Below, in pieces: positions 21,831 through 34,083 of a stretch of DNA of 64,000 nucleotides. The stretch is from Eledone cirrhosa. Lineage: Eukaryota; Mollusca; Cephalopoda; Octopoda; Eledonidae. The number at the start of each line of letters is the position of its first letter. Position 1 is the stretch's first letter. A program made the translations under genes and the position numbers. The stretch is from assembly GCA_964016885.1 (NCBI GenBank), contig OZ024743.1:183898045-183962044 (forward strand), read 5' to 3'. The notes under the pieces were generated by a model that was not told the origin of the DNA, made no database searches, and saw only the letters and a list, made by a program, of their open reading frames with translations.

Positions 21831-21873
21831 GTCAAAGTTCTTTCGTCACACATTCTGTGACCTCTTCAGTGAC
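21831..21873 (-). ncRNA. Hammerhead ribozyme motif, PLE copy 2
   Basis: Same arrangement as at 4611-4653, read on the minus strand: stem I GTCA/TGAC, core CTGAAGA (21,863-21,869), stem II GTCAC/GTGAC, GAAA (21,841-21,844), cleavage expected between 21,835 and 21,834. The extra G after the core is shared by both copies, so it is a family trait, not a random change. Confidence 0.7.
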
Positions 21874-22066
21874 TGGGGATTCTTTTCTTTGTTTCTCTCC
21901 TTTGTTCTCTCCTACGCCATTTTGTTTCTGTGTGTGTGTTGTGTGCTCAGTCTGCGCATGCGCCAAATCCGGGTGTCTGTGTGTGTTTATATTCGTTTAT
22001 TTATTTGTTTATTTACATGTTACCGGTTGGTTGTTTGTTCTATGTGTGTGTGTTTTCATTTTGTCC

Positions 22067-22390
22067 TTAATTGTAAGTTGTGATGTTGCTGTTCCACTCA
22101 TGTTTTCTATTTAATTTTGGTTGTAATTCTTTTATGTTTATTGCCTCTGTGATTTGTCTAAACATTGCGTCTTTTCTGTGTGTAGATTCTATTTTTATTT
22201 CTATGTTCTCTAATTTACCCTTATGTTCTATTTTAGCATGTTGGTAGAGTACAGATGATTCTTTACTATCTTGAAGGTCTCGCCAGTGTTCATTTATCTG
22301 TTCCCCTACACTACGAGCTGTCTCACCTATGTACACTATATTTTTGTCTCTACATTGTCCTTCAGTACATCTTATGCTATACACTACATT
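22067..22390 (-). pseudogene. PLE GIY-YIG nuclease half (inverted insertion)
   Basis: The minus-strand frame opens at the codons for 'YSIRCTEGQC', then carries 'NIVYIGETARSVGEQI' (GIY-YIG core), 'KESSVLYQHAKIEHKG' and ends 'NRKHEWNSNITTYN' before a stop. The C-terminal part is complete here, unlike in copy 1. Cut off from its RT half by the inversion at 22,387-22,390. Confidence 0.8.
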
Positions 22391-22998
22391 ATGCCAAACC
22401 CATGACTTCCAAACATCTGATCCACCGAAACTCGGCTGTTTCGGACCATACCAAAATCAACATACTGATTGCGGATTTGGTACGGGTCATGAGAAACGTG
22501 TCCCGCATGTGCAACCCCGAAGAACTAGAGAGACACATACAACACTTCATCCACCGTATGCAGTTCTCTGGTTACAATCAGAGAGATAAAATCAGAGTGT
22601 ATAGAGGAGCCAGAACCAAATGGGAAAAAATGGTAAATAATGACACAAATGGGACCTGCCCCTTGTATAGGAGCAAATTTTGGAATAGAATAGAAAGAAC
22701 TAGGAATAAGGCTAATAGAATAAACTCATGGTATGATAGCAATAAATACCAGAGTGTAATGTTCATCGATACAACCCCTAGAGGTGAATTAGCTTACAAA
22801 TTTAGAAGGGCCCTAGATAAACATAAACTCAATATTAAGATAGTAGAAAGACCAGGTACCTCTGTAAAAACACTTATTAGCAATACATACCCTTTTCAAA
22901 GACCCCCCTGTATAGATAAGAAATGTATAACCTGTAAAATAAGCCCCCATATTAACTGTAAAACTAGAAATGTAGTGTATAGTATAAGAGAGTATTAA
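22387..22998 (+). pseudogene. PLE RT C-terminus/linker half
   Basis: The plus-strand frame matches copy 1 from 'HYAKPMTSK' through 'NTYPFQRPPCIDKKC' and stops shortly after 'NVVYSIR', exactly where the nuclease half on the other strand begins. A broken fragment without RT catalytic motifs. Confidence 0.8.
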
Positions 22999-23027
22999 AG
23001 TTTGCTTGAAGCATTGTGGAATAATAA

Positions 23028-23838
23028 GATATATTTCTTTAGGTCGTTTTGGAAGCCTCAACAATGCAGATGGGTAATTCTCCGGGTAACAAGATCCGGT
23101 GGTGAAGAGAGAGATGTAAGTGAATGTAGAATGAGATGTATAGTGTGTAGAAGAACGTAGGAAAGAGCGTAAAAAATAAAAATAATAATACGAGATAGAG
23201 TTACCTTGGGAGATATTTAATTGTCCCTTTTTTATATTTCGGATTCACATCCATCAACTGGGTTTTTTTTTCCGGGGGTTTTTTTCCGAGGGTTGTCTGA
23301 CGGAAAGGTGCGAAACGTGTCCTCCGCTGTTCGTTGTTTTGAATATCTGAGGTATTCAGCAGAGCGCGCATGCGCGTGAAATGGGGACGGTCAAGTATAG
23401 GTCGACGGCCGAAATAGTTCTTTTAATTGTGGGAGTGGAGTGGCGTTAGCTGTCAATCCATTGTATTATCTGCCCGTGCTGGTTTCTGTATTAGCAATGT
23501 TGAATAGTGCGTGGTGGTGGTAGTGTTCTCTGCCTGTTTGGTGAATGTTACTGTGTGTGCGTGTGTTGTTGTCTCGCTTGTGTGTGTGTGCGTGTGTTGT
23601 TGCCTCGTTCGTCTGTATTAGCAGTGTAGTATGTTCGGGACAATTAAATCTCTCCCAAGTTAACTCTATCTCGTGTTATTATTTTTATTTTTTACGCTCT
23701 TTCCTACGTTCTTCTACACACTATACATCTCAATCTACATTCACTTACATCTCTCTCTCTACCACCGGATCTTGTTACCAGGAGAATTACCCATCTGCAT
23801 TGTTGAGGCTTCCAAAACGCCCTAAAGAAATCTCTATA
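23028..23838. mobile_element. Foldback element with ~200-bp inverted arms
   Basis: Arms 23,028-23,231 and 23,636-23,838 are reverse complements with few differences ('ggaagcctcaacaatgcaga' against its complement; 'taattgtccc' at the inner ends). The 405-bp centre has TG-rich sequence and no gene. Confidence 0.65.
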
Positions 23839-24134
23839 TATATATATAAGGGATAACAAAATATCGTTATAGGTAATCCAGTTAGAGGTTATGAATACTT
23901 CGTATTAGGGATAGTTTTAGCGCACGGCGTTGTTTGACTCAACAAGAGGTTTACGTAGGTGGCGAGTTTATGATTTCACTTATATTCCTATGTAAGTTTA
24001 TCTTTGAGTAATAAAATTGAAAAAGTGAAGAATAACATGGTCAATAGTACAAAAAAGGGGTTTTATTTACAGTTTGACAATTGTTTCACTGATTAAGATG
24101 TCTAATAATTGCTGAACACTTGAAGCAGTGTCAC

Positions 24135-24185
24135 TCAATTATATATGTCCTTGAGCAAGACACTTTATTTCACGTAGCTCCTTCT
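24135..24185 (+). mobile_element. Second-family SINE fragment
   Basis: 'ccttgagcaagacactttat' then 'ttcacgtagctcc', matching the body of the SINE at 17,025-17,190. Confidence 0.65.
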
Positions 24186-24272
24186 ACCTGGAGTTGCGAT
24201 CGATAGACAGTATTAGCAATTGGAAAGACCAATTGAAACAGTGTTTCCTCGATTTGACGAAAGTCGATGGTT

Positions 24273-25594
<1,322 letters not shown>

Positions 25595-25854
25595 CATATA
25601 TATCATTATCATTGATAGTGTGTGCTGGATGCTTTTTGCGGTGTCTTTTACACGTCCACTTTACAGTGTGGGCTTGTGTGTGTCTGTGCGTATCTGCGAC
25701 CAGCGTATATAGGTCACAGACACACACATAGCCTACTTTTGAAATTAACGAGCAAGTGACTTAGTATTCTACAGACACGCGTATCCTTTACGTAGTTCTC
25801 AGGGAGATTGATTCAGCGTGACACAGTGTGTGACAACTCTGTTCCTTCGAATTA

Positions 25855-25990
25855 CAGGTACAACTCATATTTGCCAGCAGAGTGGACTAGAGCAACGTAA
25901 AATAAAGTGTCTTGATCAAGGACACAACGCGCCGCCGGGAATCGAACTCACGACCTTACGGTTGTCAGCCGAACACGCTAACCACGCATT
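25855..25990 (-). mobile_element. tRNA-derived SINE, second family
   Basis: Minus strand: box B 'gagttcgattcccgg', then 'cttgatcaagacactttatt' and 'ttgctctagtcca'. The head reads 'gcgtggttagcgtgttcgg', close to a tRNA A box. Confidence 0.75.
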
Positions 25991-25999
25991 TCACACACA

Positions 26000-26410
26000 T
26001 AAATACATATATAAACACACACACACACACATATATATATATGTATATATATATACAAACACACACACCTAAATGTATATATATAAACACACACACAGAC
26101 ACACATACATATACACACGCATACATATATACAAGCACACAAACACATACACACATATAAACACACACACACATATAAATAAACACACACATATAAACAC
26201 ATACATACATATATATAAACACATATATATATATACACATAGATATATATACACACACACAAATATATACACACACATATATATAAATACACATAATACA
26301 TACATATATACAAACACACACACATATATATATAGAAACATACAAACACACACCTGTATATAAACACACACACACACACACATATACATATAAATACACA
26401 CACTCATATA
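26000..26410. repeat. Mixed ACACAT/ATAT simple repeat
   Basis: About 400 bp of interleaved AC, AT and CATA units. Confidence 0.9.
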
Positions 26411-26434
26411 CACAGCCACTTTACTGCGAAACCC

Positions 26435-27780
26435 AATATTAAAACATTTTTCTTCTCTCCTACAATTAATTTGTCACTCTCACTATAACATACCTTTCTC
26501 ACCCTCTCTATATACCACTACATGCCTTACTCTTCCACTAGACCAACATTCTCCCTCTTTCACTAAACCACCGAACTCTTTCCCCCTCTCTATATCCGAC
26601 TACATAATTCACTCTCTCACTCTCACAATTCCCCTCTCTCACTAAACCACAAAACTCTCTCCCTCTCTCCATATCCTACTACATACCTCACTTTCTCTCA
26701 CTGTCACAATCCCCCCTCTCTCATTAAGCCCCCAAAAATTCTCATCCTCTTTATATACCACAACAAACCTCACTCTCTCTCAATCTCCTCTCTCACAATA
26801 ACCCCTCTCTCACTAAACCATCAAATTCAATCCCACTTTCTATATCTCATTACATGCCTCACTCTCTCACAATTCCCCCTTTCTCACTAAACCAACAAAC
26901 TCTCACCCCTCACTCTATACCACTACATACACCACTCTATCACAATTCCCCCTCTCTCACTAAACCCCCAATCAATCCCCCACTATCTATATCCTACTAC
27001 ATACCTCACAATTGCCTCTCTCTCACAGCTACTAAATTATCTCCTTCTCTCTTTATACAACTACATATTCTCACTCTCTCTCACTCTCTTAATTTCCACT
27101 CACTCATTAAACAAACAGACTCTATCTCTCTGTCTTTATCCTACTACATATCTCACTCTCTCTTAAAATTCACCCCCTCTCACTAGACCACCAAATTCAC
27201 TCCCCTTTCTATATATCACCACATACTCTCTTAACAATTTCACCTCTCTCACTAGACCACTAATCGATTTCCTCCTCCATATATCCTATTACATACCTCA
27301 CTCTCTCTCACAATCATTCCTCTCTCATTAGACCACCAAATTCTCTCTCCCTCTCTATAATCCACTACATTCTTCATTCTCTCTCACTCTCACAAAACCA
27401 ATGAATTATCTTTCGCTCTATATATCCCACCACGTTCATAACCCACTCTCATAATTCCCCCTCTCTCACAAGACAACGAAATTCTCTTCCCCTCTCTATA
27501 TATCACTACATGGCTCACAATCTCTCTCACAATTAACCCTCTCTCACGGAACTAACAAACTCTCTCCCACTCACTCTATACCATTACATAACGCACTCTC
27601 TCACAATTCCCCCTCTCTCACTAGAGCACCAATCAATCTCCCCGTCTTTACATCTTACTACATACCTCACTCTCTAACAATTCCCTCTCTCTCACTCAGC
27701 CACCAAATTGTCTCTCCCTCTCTCTCACGCTCTTAATTTCCCCTCTCTCTTTAAACAAACAAACTCTATCCCTCTCTATA
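26435..27780. repeat. Pyrimidine-rich tandem array
   Basis: About 17 degenerate units of roughly 75-80 bp built on 'cctactacatacctcactct', 'cacaattccccctctctcac' and 'taaaccaccaaactct'. Unit length varies. No gene. It runs directly into the next satellite. Confidence 0.8.
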
Positions 27781-27784
27781 TCAG

Positions 27785-29520
27785 ATCCTATGTGATATAT
27801 ACGCTTAAATCTGCTTCTTTCACCTTACCTGCCATTGATGGGGGTTTGGCTGGCTGTAGATCATACACGAATTATACACCTACAACTACTTCTTTCACCC
27901 TCTATCCATCAAGGACCAGGGTTTAGCTGGTGGTATGTGATCCTAAAGGAAGTAGAAATCCTCAAACTGTTTCTTTCGCCCTCTAACTTTGCATTGACAA
28001 GGGTTTAGCTGGCCATAGGAGGACATATGGGATGTAGACGCCCTAAAACTCCTTCTATAACCCTCTAACTTCATTTTGATCAGGGATTAGGTGATACTAT
28101 GGGAAGTATACACCTTAAAACACCTCCTTTTACCCTCTAATCTATCATTGAGAAGGGTTCAGCTGGCCGTTGGAGATCCTAAGTGAAGTATACGCCTAAA
28201 ACTGCTTCTTTCACCCTCTAACCTGGCATTGACAAGGGTTCAGCTGACGTAGAAGATCCTAAGGGTCGCATACGACCTAAAACCATTAATTTCGCACTCT
28301 GTCCTGGGTTTAGCTGGCCGTAGTTGATCGTATGGGAATTATACTGTCTAAAACTGCTTCTTTCACCATACTAACACAGTGACCAGGGTTTAGTGGGCCA
28401 TATTAGATGCTATGGCATTTATACACCTAAAACTGCTTCTTTCGTCCTCTAACAAGTCATTTACCAGGGTTGAGCTGGCCATATTGGATCCTATGCAATA
28501 TATACTCATAAATCTTCTTCTTTCGCTTTCTAACTTGGCATTGACAGGGATTTAGCTGGCCTTAGGAAATCCTACATGGTGTATACTATTTAAAGCCATG
28601 ACTTTTGCACTCTGACCTGGGTTTAACTGGCCATAGGAGATCCTATGTGAAGTTTACGGCCTAGAAATTCTTCTTTCACCGTACTAACTGCGCAGTGGCC
28701 AGGGTTTAGATGGCCGTAGGAGGTCCTATACGACTAGAACTGTTTATTTCGCGCTCTAACATGGTTTAGCTGGCCATATGAGATATTATGTGAAGTATAC
28801 GGCCTGAAACGGCTTCTTACACACACCTTACATTTACAAGGGTTTAGAAGTCCTACGGGAAGTATACACTTTACAATTATTTCCTTTACCCACCAACCTG
28901 GCATTGACAAGGGTTTACTTGTCCATAGGGGATCCGATGTGACGTATATGCCCTAAAGGCCTTAATTTCTAACCATCACCATGGCTTAACTTACTGTAGA
29001 ATAATCTGTGTGAAGTATACTGCCTAAAACAGCTTCTTTTATCTTCTGACCAGGCATTGACCAAGGTTTAGTGCATCTAACCTTACACCTAAAACTGCTT
29101 CTTTCACCCTCTATCAAGTCATGGGCCAGTGTTTAGCTGATGTTACGTGATCCGAAAGGAAGTATACGTCCTCACACTGCTTCTTTCACCTTCTATCCTA
29201 GCATTGACAAGGGTTTAACTGATGGTAGGAGATCCTATGGGGCGTATACGGCATAAAGCCATCACTTTCGCCATCTAACCAGGCATTTACCATATGAGAT
29301 TCTATACGATGTATACGCTTAAATCTGCTTCTTTCACCTTCTGACCTGCTAGTGATAGTGGTTTAGCTGGCCGTAGTTGACCCTACGACCTAAAGCCATT
29401 ACTTTAGCACTCTGACCTGGGTTTAGTTGGCTATAGGAGATCCGATACGAAGTATAAGGCCTGAAACTGTTTTTTTCACCCTCTAACCTCACATTAACAA
29501 GAGTTTAGAAGATCCTTTAG
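27785..29520. repeat. ~80-bp satellite, array A
   Basis: About 20 diverged units of roughly 80-84 bp with core words 'ctgcttctttcaccctctaa', 'cattgacaagggtttagctg' and 'aggagatcctatgggaagta'. The same family forms array B at 39.5 kb, and blocks of units occur in the same order in both. No coding capacity seen. Confidence 0.85.
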
Positions 29521-29608
29521 CAGCATAGTATATAAATGTTATTGGGACTCGAGTAACATAATAATGATGTCAACAGCAGAAATTAGAGATGAAATGTATG
29601 TTTATTTT

Positions 29609-29758
29609 TGTTGTAGCACAAATAATTGTTTCTACTTTTGACACAAGGCCAGCAATTATCAGTGTATTACTGGTACTTTATTTTATCGACCCCGTCAGGA
29701 TGAAAGGCAAAGTTAACCTCGACGGGATTTGAACTCAGAATGTTGTAGCACAAATAAT
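29609..29758 (-). mobile_element. 5'-truncated SINE with 18-bp target duplication
   Basis: Minus-strand SINE body and tail flanked by perfect copies of TGTTGTAGCACAAATAAT (29,609-29,626 and 29,741-29,758). It lacks the A-box half of the head, so it is a truncated but clean insertion. Confidence 0.92.
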
Positions 29759-30056
29759 GTTTGTTAATTTGTATGGTTGAAGTTACACATAAAATGAGGT
29801 TACAAAAGGAAATGTGCCATTGTGCCAGGCCCAAGGAAGGCCGACAGGCCAAAGTGCAAAATCTCATCGTTATATGTTGTACGTGTTGCTCCTTCGAAGT
29901 TCAGGATGCGAGAGGGCGATTCTTCAAATCCCCGCGGGGAATTTCTCCCTCAGGGCGCGTAGGGATACATTCTCTTCTACTGGCGCTGATTGGCTGAGCT
30001 GAGCCAAATCACGCAAAGAGAATGTATGTGAGCCCGCGGAATGTAGGTCACTACAA
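29759..30056. other. GC/CpG-rich inserted segment
   Basis: Interrupts satellite array A. Contains CCCCGCGGGG (29,931-29,940), 'gcgctgattggctgagctg', and an inverted pair 'acattctctt' / 'aagagaatgt'. The composition differs sharply from its neighbours. Function unknown; a truncated element or a small promoter-like piece are possible. Confidence 0.35.
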
Positions 30057-30150
30057 TCCTATGGGGAGTATTGGCTTTAAAACTGCTTCTTTTACTCTCT
30101 AAGCAGACATTTACCAGGATTTAGTTAGTCAAAGGAGATCCTAGTGCAAA
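30057..30150. repeat. ~80-bp satellite, isolated unit
   Basis: One unit of the array A satellite ('aaaactgcttcttttactct', 'ggagatcct') to the right of the inserted segments. Confidence 0.75.
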
Positions 30151-30199
30151 GAAACTCGTGTGCACAAGCTAAGCACAAACTCGTGTGCACAATCTGTAG

Positions 30200-30650
30200 T
30201 GAGAGTGGAGAAAGAGCTCACAGAATGGTTCACTGTATACAGAGGAATTCAAGAGGGAGGTTGGTGTAGCCATTGGCATTCAATCTTTACTCTGAGGAGG
30301 TGATGAGAAAATCAGTAAATATTCTCTCCTGGATCGAGGTTACTGTTGGTGGGAAAGAGATTAACAACCTGGGGTATGTTGACAACATAATACTCATAGC
30401 AAACTCACCAGCAAATCTACAAACAATGCTGCATAAAGTTTACAGAATTTCAAGAGAATATATTTTGGAGATCAACACCAAAATGACCAAAGTAATGGCA
30501 GCAATTAGACAGAAGGTAGAAATGAAAATTGGGTCCCAAGGTGCGACGCTGGAACAAGTCGAGAAGTTCAAATACCTTGGTTCAGTACTTGAGCAGACGG
30601 CAGAGAGAAGTTGGGAAATAAAGGTGAGATTAGCAACTACATAAAATAAA
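30200..30650 (+). pseudogene. LINE reverse transcriptase fragment
   Basis: Plus strand: 'TVYRGIQEGG' (decayed QG motif), a stop, then 30,273-30,644 with 'FNLYSEEVMRK', 'VGGKEINNLGYVDNIILIA' and 'EKFKYLGSVLEQT'. The catalytic YADD reads YVDN, so it is dead. The style is that of a LINE RT palm. Only about 140 residues survive, truncated at both ends. Confidence 0.75.
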
Positions 30651-30724
30651 ATAAAATTTAATTAATACACTTTGGGATTCTCAGTAACATTTTTCAATTT
30701 TTGTCAAAGAGGTGTAAAAAGAAA

Positions 30725-30840
30725 ATTGAAAAAGATGATTTGGAAACTCTACATGTATCTCTTGTCCAGGATTGAACCCCAGAGAAAGATCTACACTGCC
30801 TCTAAGATTTCCCAATAGGCCACTAAGACAGCTACAGAAA
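30725..30840 (-). mobile_element. Possible tRNA-derived SINE head
   Basis: Minus strand 'tagctgtcttagtggcct' (A-box-like) and 'ggggttcaatcctgg' (box-B-like) at tRNA-like spacing. The rest is not recognised. Confidence 0.4.
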
Positions 30841-30946
30841 TCTATTGAAAATAAATAATTATAAACCTACTTTCAAAATTAAATTAAATCAAATTAATCA
30901 AATTAAATCGAAAATTGGAAATACCAATAACTTTAAAAAATTAGGT

Positions 30947-30989
<43 letters not shown>

Positions 30990-31507
30990 TTATACACGAC
31001 ACAACACATACATATATCCACACACACATTTGAAATCAAAGAGAAATTATTATTTCAAGGGAGACAATTCAGTTTAATTTACAATATTTCTCTCCCTTCT
31101 CTCTGTGCTGACTGCGAAGCAAACGTATTTAATAATTAGGATATACACACGGATATACGTTTGTATATATAATATATGTTTCTTTTATTTGCCACCAGGG
31201 CATCAAAAGTGGGACAAGTACAATGGGGGGAGTTTACAAAACAAGGCGTCCTCAATAGGGAGGAGGCAATAACAATATATAAAAATAAAATAAAATATAA
31301 CAAAAAATAAAATTATAACAAAATCCTCAATAGAGAGGAGGCGCCTTGGGGGGGGGGGGGGGGTCGCACGCACCCCCCCAAAAAAGTGTGCAACCCTTTT
31401 ACTCGGGAGCACAGAGAAGGCGTGCTCCCTTGGTCTTTCATCTTCCTCACCTATAGTCTGATGTAGAGTGAAGGCTCATTCACACGGGCCATTCTCGCCA
31501 CTTTCAC

Positions 31508-31972
31508 CTATCTTTCATAAAAACGGCTGGGGTGCAGCACCTCTCTCTCCATCCTGATCCTTCTTCCGAAATGATATCGGAAGAAACGGACCAGTTGTTG
31601 GCCAGAGAGAAAGGTGTCTGACCTCAGTCCTTTCAGACGCGTCCACCATACAACCTCTTTCGCCATGGCTATTACGCACAGAAACACCGCCTCTTCTTCG
31701 TTTTTGAAGAGGGGAGGCGGCTTGATCGTTACAATAGACTCGGTGGTCAACCGGATCGGTCCCACCCTTGACAGCAGTTGTTCGACATAGCCCCACAGAT
31801 CGGCAATGCCCGAGCAGTGTACCAATGCGTGTGCAACGGTTTCCTCGTCACACACGCATCTGGGACAGATCTTTTTCGAGGGGTCCCTACCCGGGCGCCC
31901 GTGTCTGTAGAGCCTTTCTCGAACGGGCAGAGCCCTTCTGTAGCATTGCCAGGCCAGGGACCTCTGGAAGTT
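31508..31972 (-). pseudogene. Tx1 LINE ORF2 C-terminal end
   Basis: Continues the ORF2 frame beyond the LTR insertion: 'FQRSLAWQCYRRALPVRERL', then a CCHC-type finger (CPRCVCDEETVAHALVHC) and 'VVWWTRLKGLRSD', ending in a stop at 31,508. This zinc finger near the ORF2 end is typical of L1/Tx1-group LINEs. Frame is intact in this part. Confidence 0.75.
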
Positions 31973-31976
31973 ATCC

Positions 31977-32344
31977 TGTAGCGGTTGTCTCCCTTGTTTT
32001 GATTGGGATCTAGACGGGAGGTGGAACCCTTTCTGCAACTTCCGGTCAGAGCCCTATAAAACTAACAACGTTAAGCTTCCTTTCTCTCTCTTTGCCTTTT
32101 CGGCACCAGGTCGAAGAGCCTCTCATTTGGCTCTGCCATTAATTTGGCCAACAGGCGCCTGGCCTTAGCCAGGCGCCCTCTGCCAGCCGCGTTTGCCTGG
32201 CAATCAAAACGGTAACTACTAACTTTGTTTCATTCTAACATCTATCTTTGACATGTCAAGTATTCTATCTACCGTTAATTAAATATTATATACACAAACA
32301 TTGTCTCGTTTTGTTACATTCATACAGCCAGTAATCTCGCTATA
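31977..32344. repeat. LTR, left copy (368 bp)
   Basis: Begins TGTAGCGG and ends CGCTATA, short imperfect inverted ends. Appears identical by eye to 33,716-34,083. It contains 'agagccctataaaac' as a possible TATA region. Immediately outside is TTGGTAACCCTGACGTG, a plausible primer-binding site. Confidence 0.85.
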
Positions 32345-33715
32345 TTGGTAACCCTGACGTGATACGAACACCCAGCCGTTCATCGCTATAAGTGGTCACC
32401 CCCAAAAAAAGAAAAAAATAGCACATCTGGTTTTGTGAGTAACATTACGAATACACAGCAAATTTAGCGACAAACTATGAAAATACTCAAGGACACGCAC
32501 ACACGCACATGTGGAATTCGCACAGACATACTTTTTCTCTCACGCATCAATTAACTGTCGCATTTCACCAATATATATATATATGTTTCTCGTTTCTTAC
32601 AACGAACACTTTCAAAACAAAAAAAAAAAAAAAACATTTCACGATATATATATATGTTTCTCGTTTCTTACAACGAACTCTTTCAAAACACACACAAAAA
32701 AAAAAGAAATTTGATATTCTTTAAAAAACATTTCAACAGGAACATTTATTTTCGATGAACCATTGCCTTTTGTTCTTCGTTTTCTTCATCGTTCAAGTTT
32801 TTTGTTTTTTTCCAAAGTTCACACCTATAATTATGCTGATTGAAGCCTTTCTTTTTCATCATTGTCACTTTCAAAATTGCACTATCATTTTCTCGCGCGT
32901 TAGAAATATTTTTTTTTTCAACCTTGTATTGGCACGTGTAGGCAGCATAAATTCTCAATTCACTGAGATGTCTCTACTCACAGACAGCCGCACGCCATTT
33001 ATCACCAGGGATTCTTCAGCCTTAAGCTATATTCTTCTATTTGCCGGTTTATAAATTTACAATGTAAATTTACCGTTGATAACCGCGCATTTATTAAGAA
33101 TGCTTATTTCTCTGGTCGCTGGCCTCTTGACCCTTCCAGGTCAACGCATTCTCAACATCGACCATCAACTTCGGCTGCTATTTCTAGCACTTTGCGCAAC
33201 TCATTTTTTTCTAAAAAAAAATTTTTTTACTGTGAATTTAAACACCGAATACGCTCACTCAGCGAGACAACAGCAGCAGCAACAGCAATATAACAGCAAC
33301 AGCAATACATCAACACAGCTTCACCAAAGCCAGAGAATTTATTTTTGCAGCACTCTTCCTGTGAGAAAATCCATTCGGAGGTTGGAAATTTCACGATATA
33401 CCACAGAACAGAAACCACCTGCATTCATTCTCTGGAACACACTTTCTTTCCTGCTGTCATGTGATTGCACACCTGTGAGCTATATTTTGAACTTTGAGCT
33501 CTTCTATTACTTTTACTTTATTACATTGTATCTTTGGGTGATGGATAGATGGATGTCCAGTCGTTCTCTGGCCAAGAGCGGTTGGCTACCTTGATATCTA
33601 TCATTGATTTTTCCAAACATTCTTTCGTAATTTTCATGCCTGTTACAACATTCTCGCCAACTTGCTACATATTTTCATTTCGATTTTTATACACTAAAAT
33701 TCTGGCGGGAGGTTA

Positions 33716-34083
33716 TGTAGCGGTTGTCTCCCTTGTTTTGATTGGGATCTAGACGGGAGGTGGAACCCTTTCTGCAACTTCCGGTCAGAGCCCTATAAAA
33801 CTAACAACGTTAAGCTTCCTTTCTCTCTCTTTGCCTTTTCGGCACCAGGTCGAAGAGCCTCTCATTTGGCTCTGCCATTAATTTGGCCAACAGGCGCCTG
33901 GCCTTAGCCAGGCGCCCTCTGCCAGCCGCGTTTGCCTGGCAATCAAAACGGTAACTACTAACTTTGTTTCATTCTAACATCTATCTTTGACATGTCAAGT
34001 ATTCTATCTACCGTTAATTAAATATTATATACACAAACATTGTCTCGTTTTGTTACATTCATACAGCCAGTAATCTCGCTATA
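33716..34083. repeat. LTR, right copy (368 bp)
   Basis: Same length and, as far as I can read, same sequence as 31,977-32,344. It is followed directly by the ATCC duplication and the Tx1 ORF2 frame. Confidence 0.85.

Larger units (their letters stand above)
21659..23003 (-). mobile_element. Penelope-like element, family 1, copy 2, with inverted 5' half
   Basis: From left to right: the element's 3' end and GIY-YIG segment read on the minus strand (about 21,669-22,390), then its upstream segment read on the plus strand (22,387-22,990). The whole is bracketed by a perfect 10-bp direct repeat ATTAAAGTTT (21,659-21,668 and 22,994-23,003). The inner junction shows a shared CATT. About 20 bp of element sequence is present in both halves. 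This is the layout expected from a single insertion with 5' inversion (twin priming). Confidence 0.8.
31977..34083 (+). mobile_element. Non-autonomous LTR retrotransposon (2.1 kb)
   Basis: Two apparently identical 368-bp LTRs in direct orientation around a 1.37-kb interior, with a 4-bp target duplication ATCC (31,973-31,976 and 34,084-34,087). A primer-binding-site-like sequence follows the left LTR and a purine-rich 'ggcgggagg' precedes the right one. The interior has AT/A-rich direct repeats (32,570-32,705) and a CAG/CAA run (33,267-33,306), but no gag, protease, RT or integrase. Movement would need an autonomous relative, probably Gypsy-like by its ends (inference). Identical LTRs mean a recent insertion. 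Confidence 0.85.
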
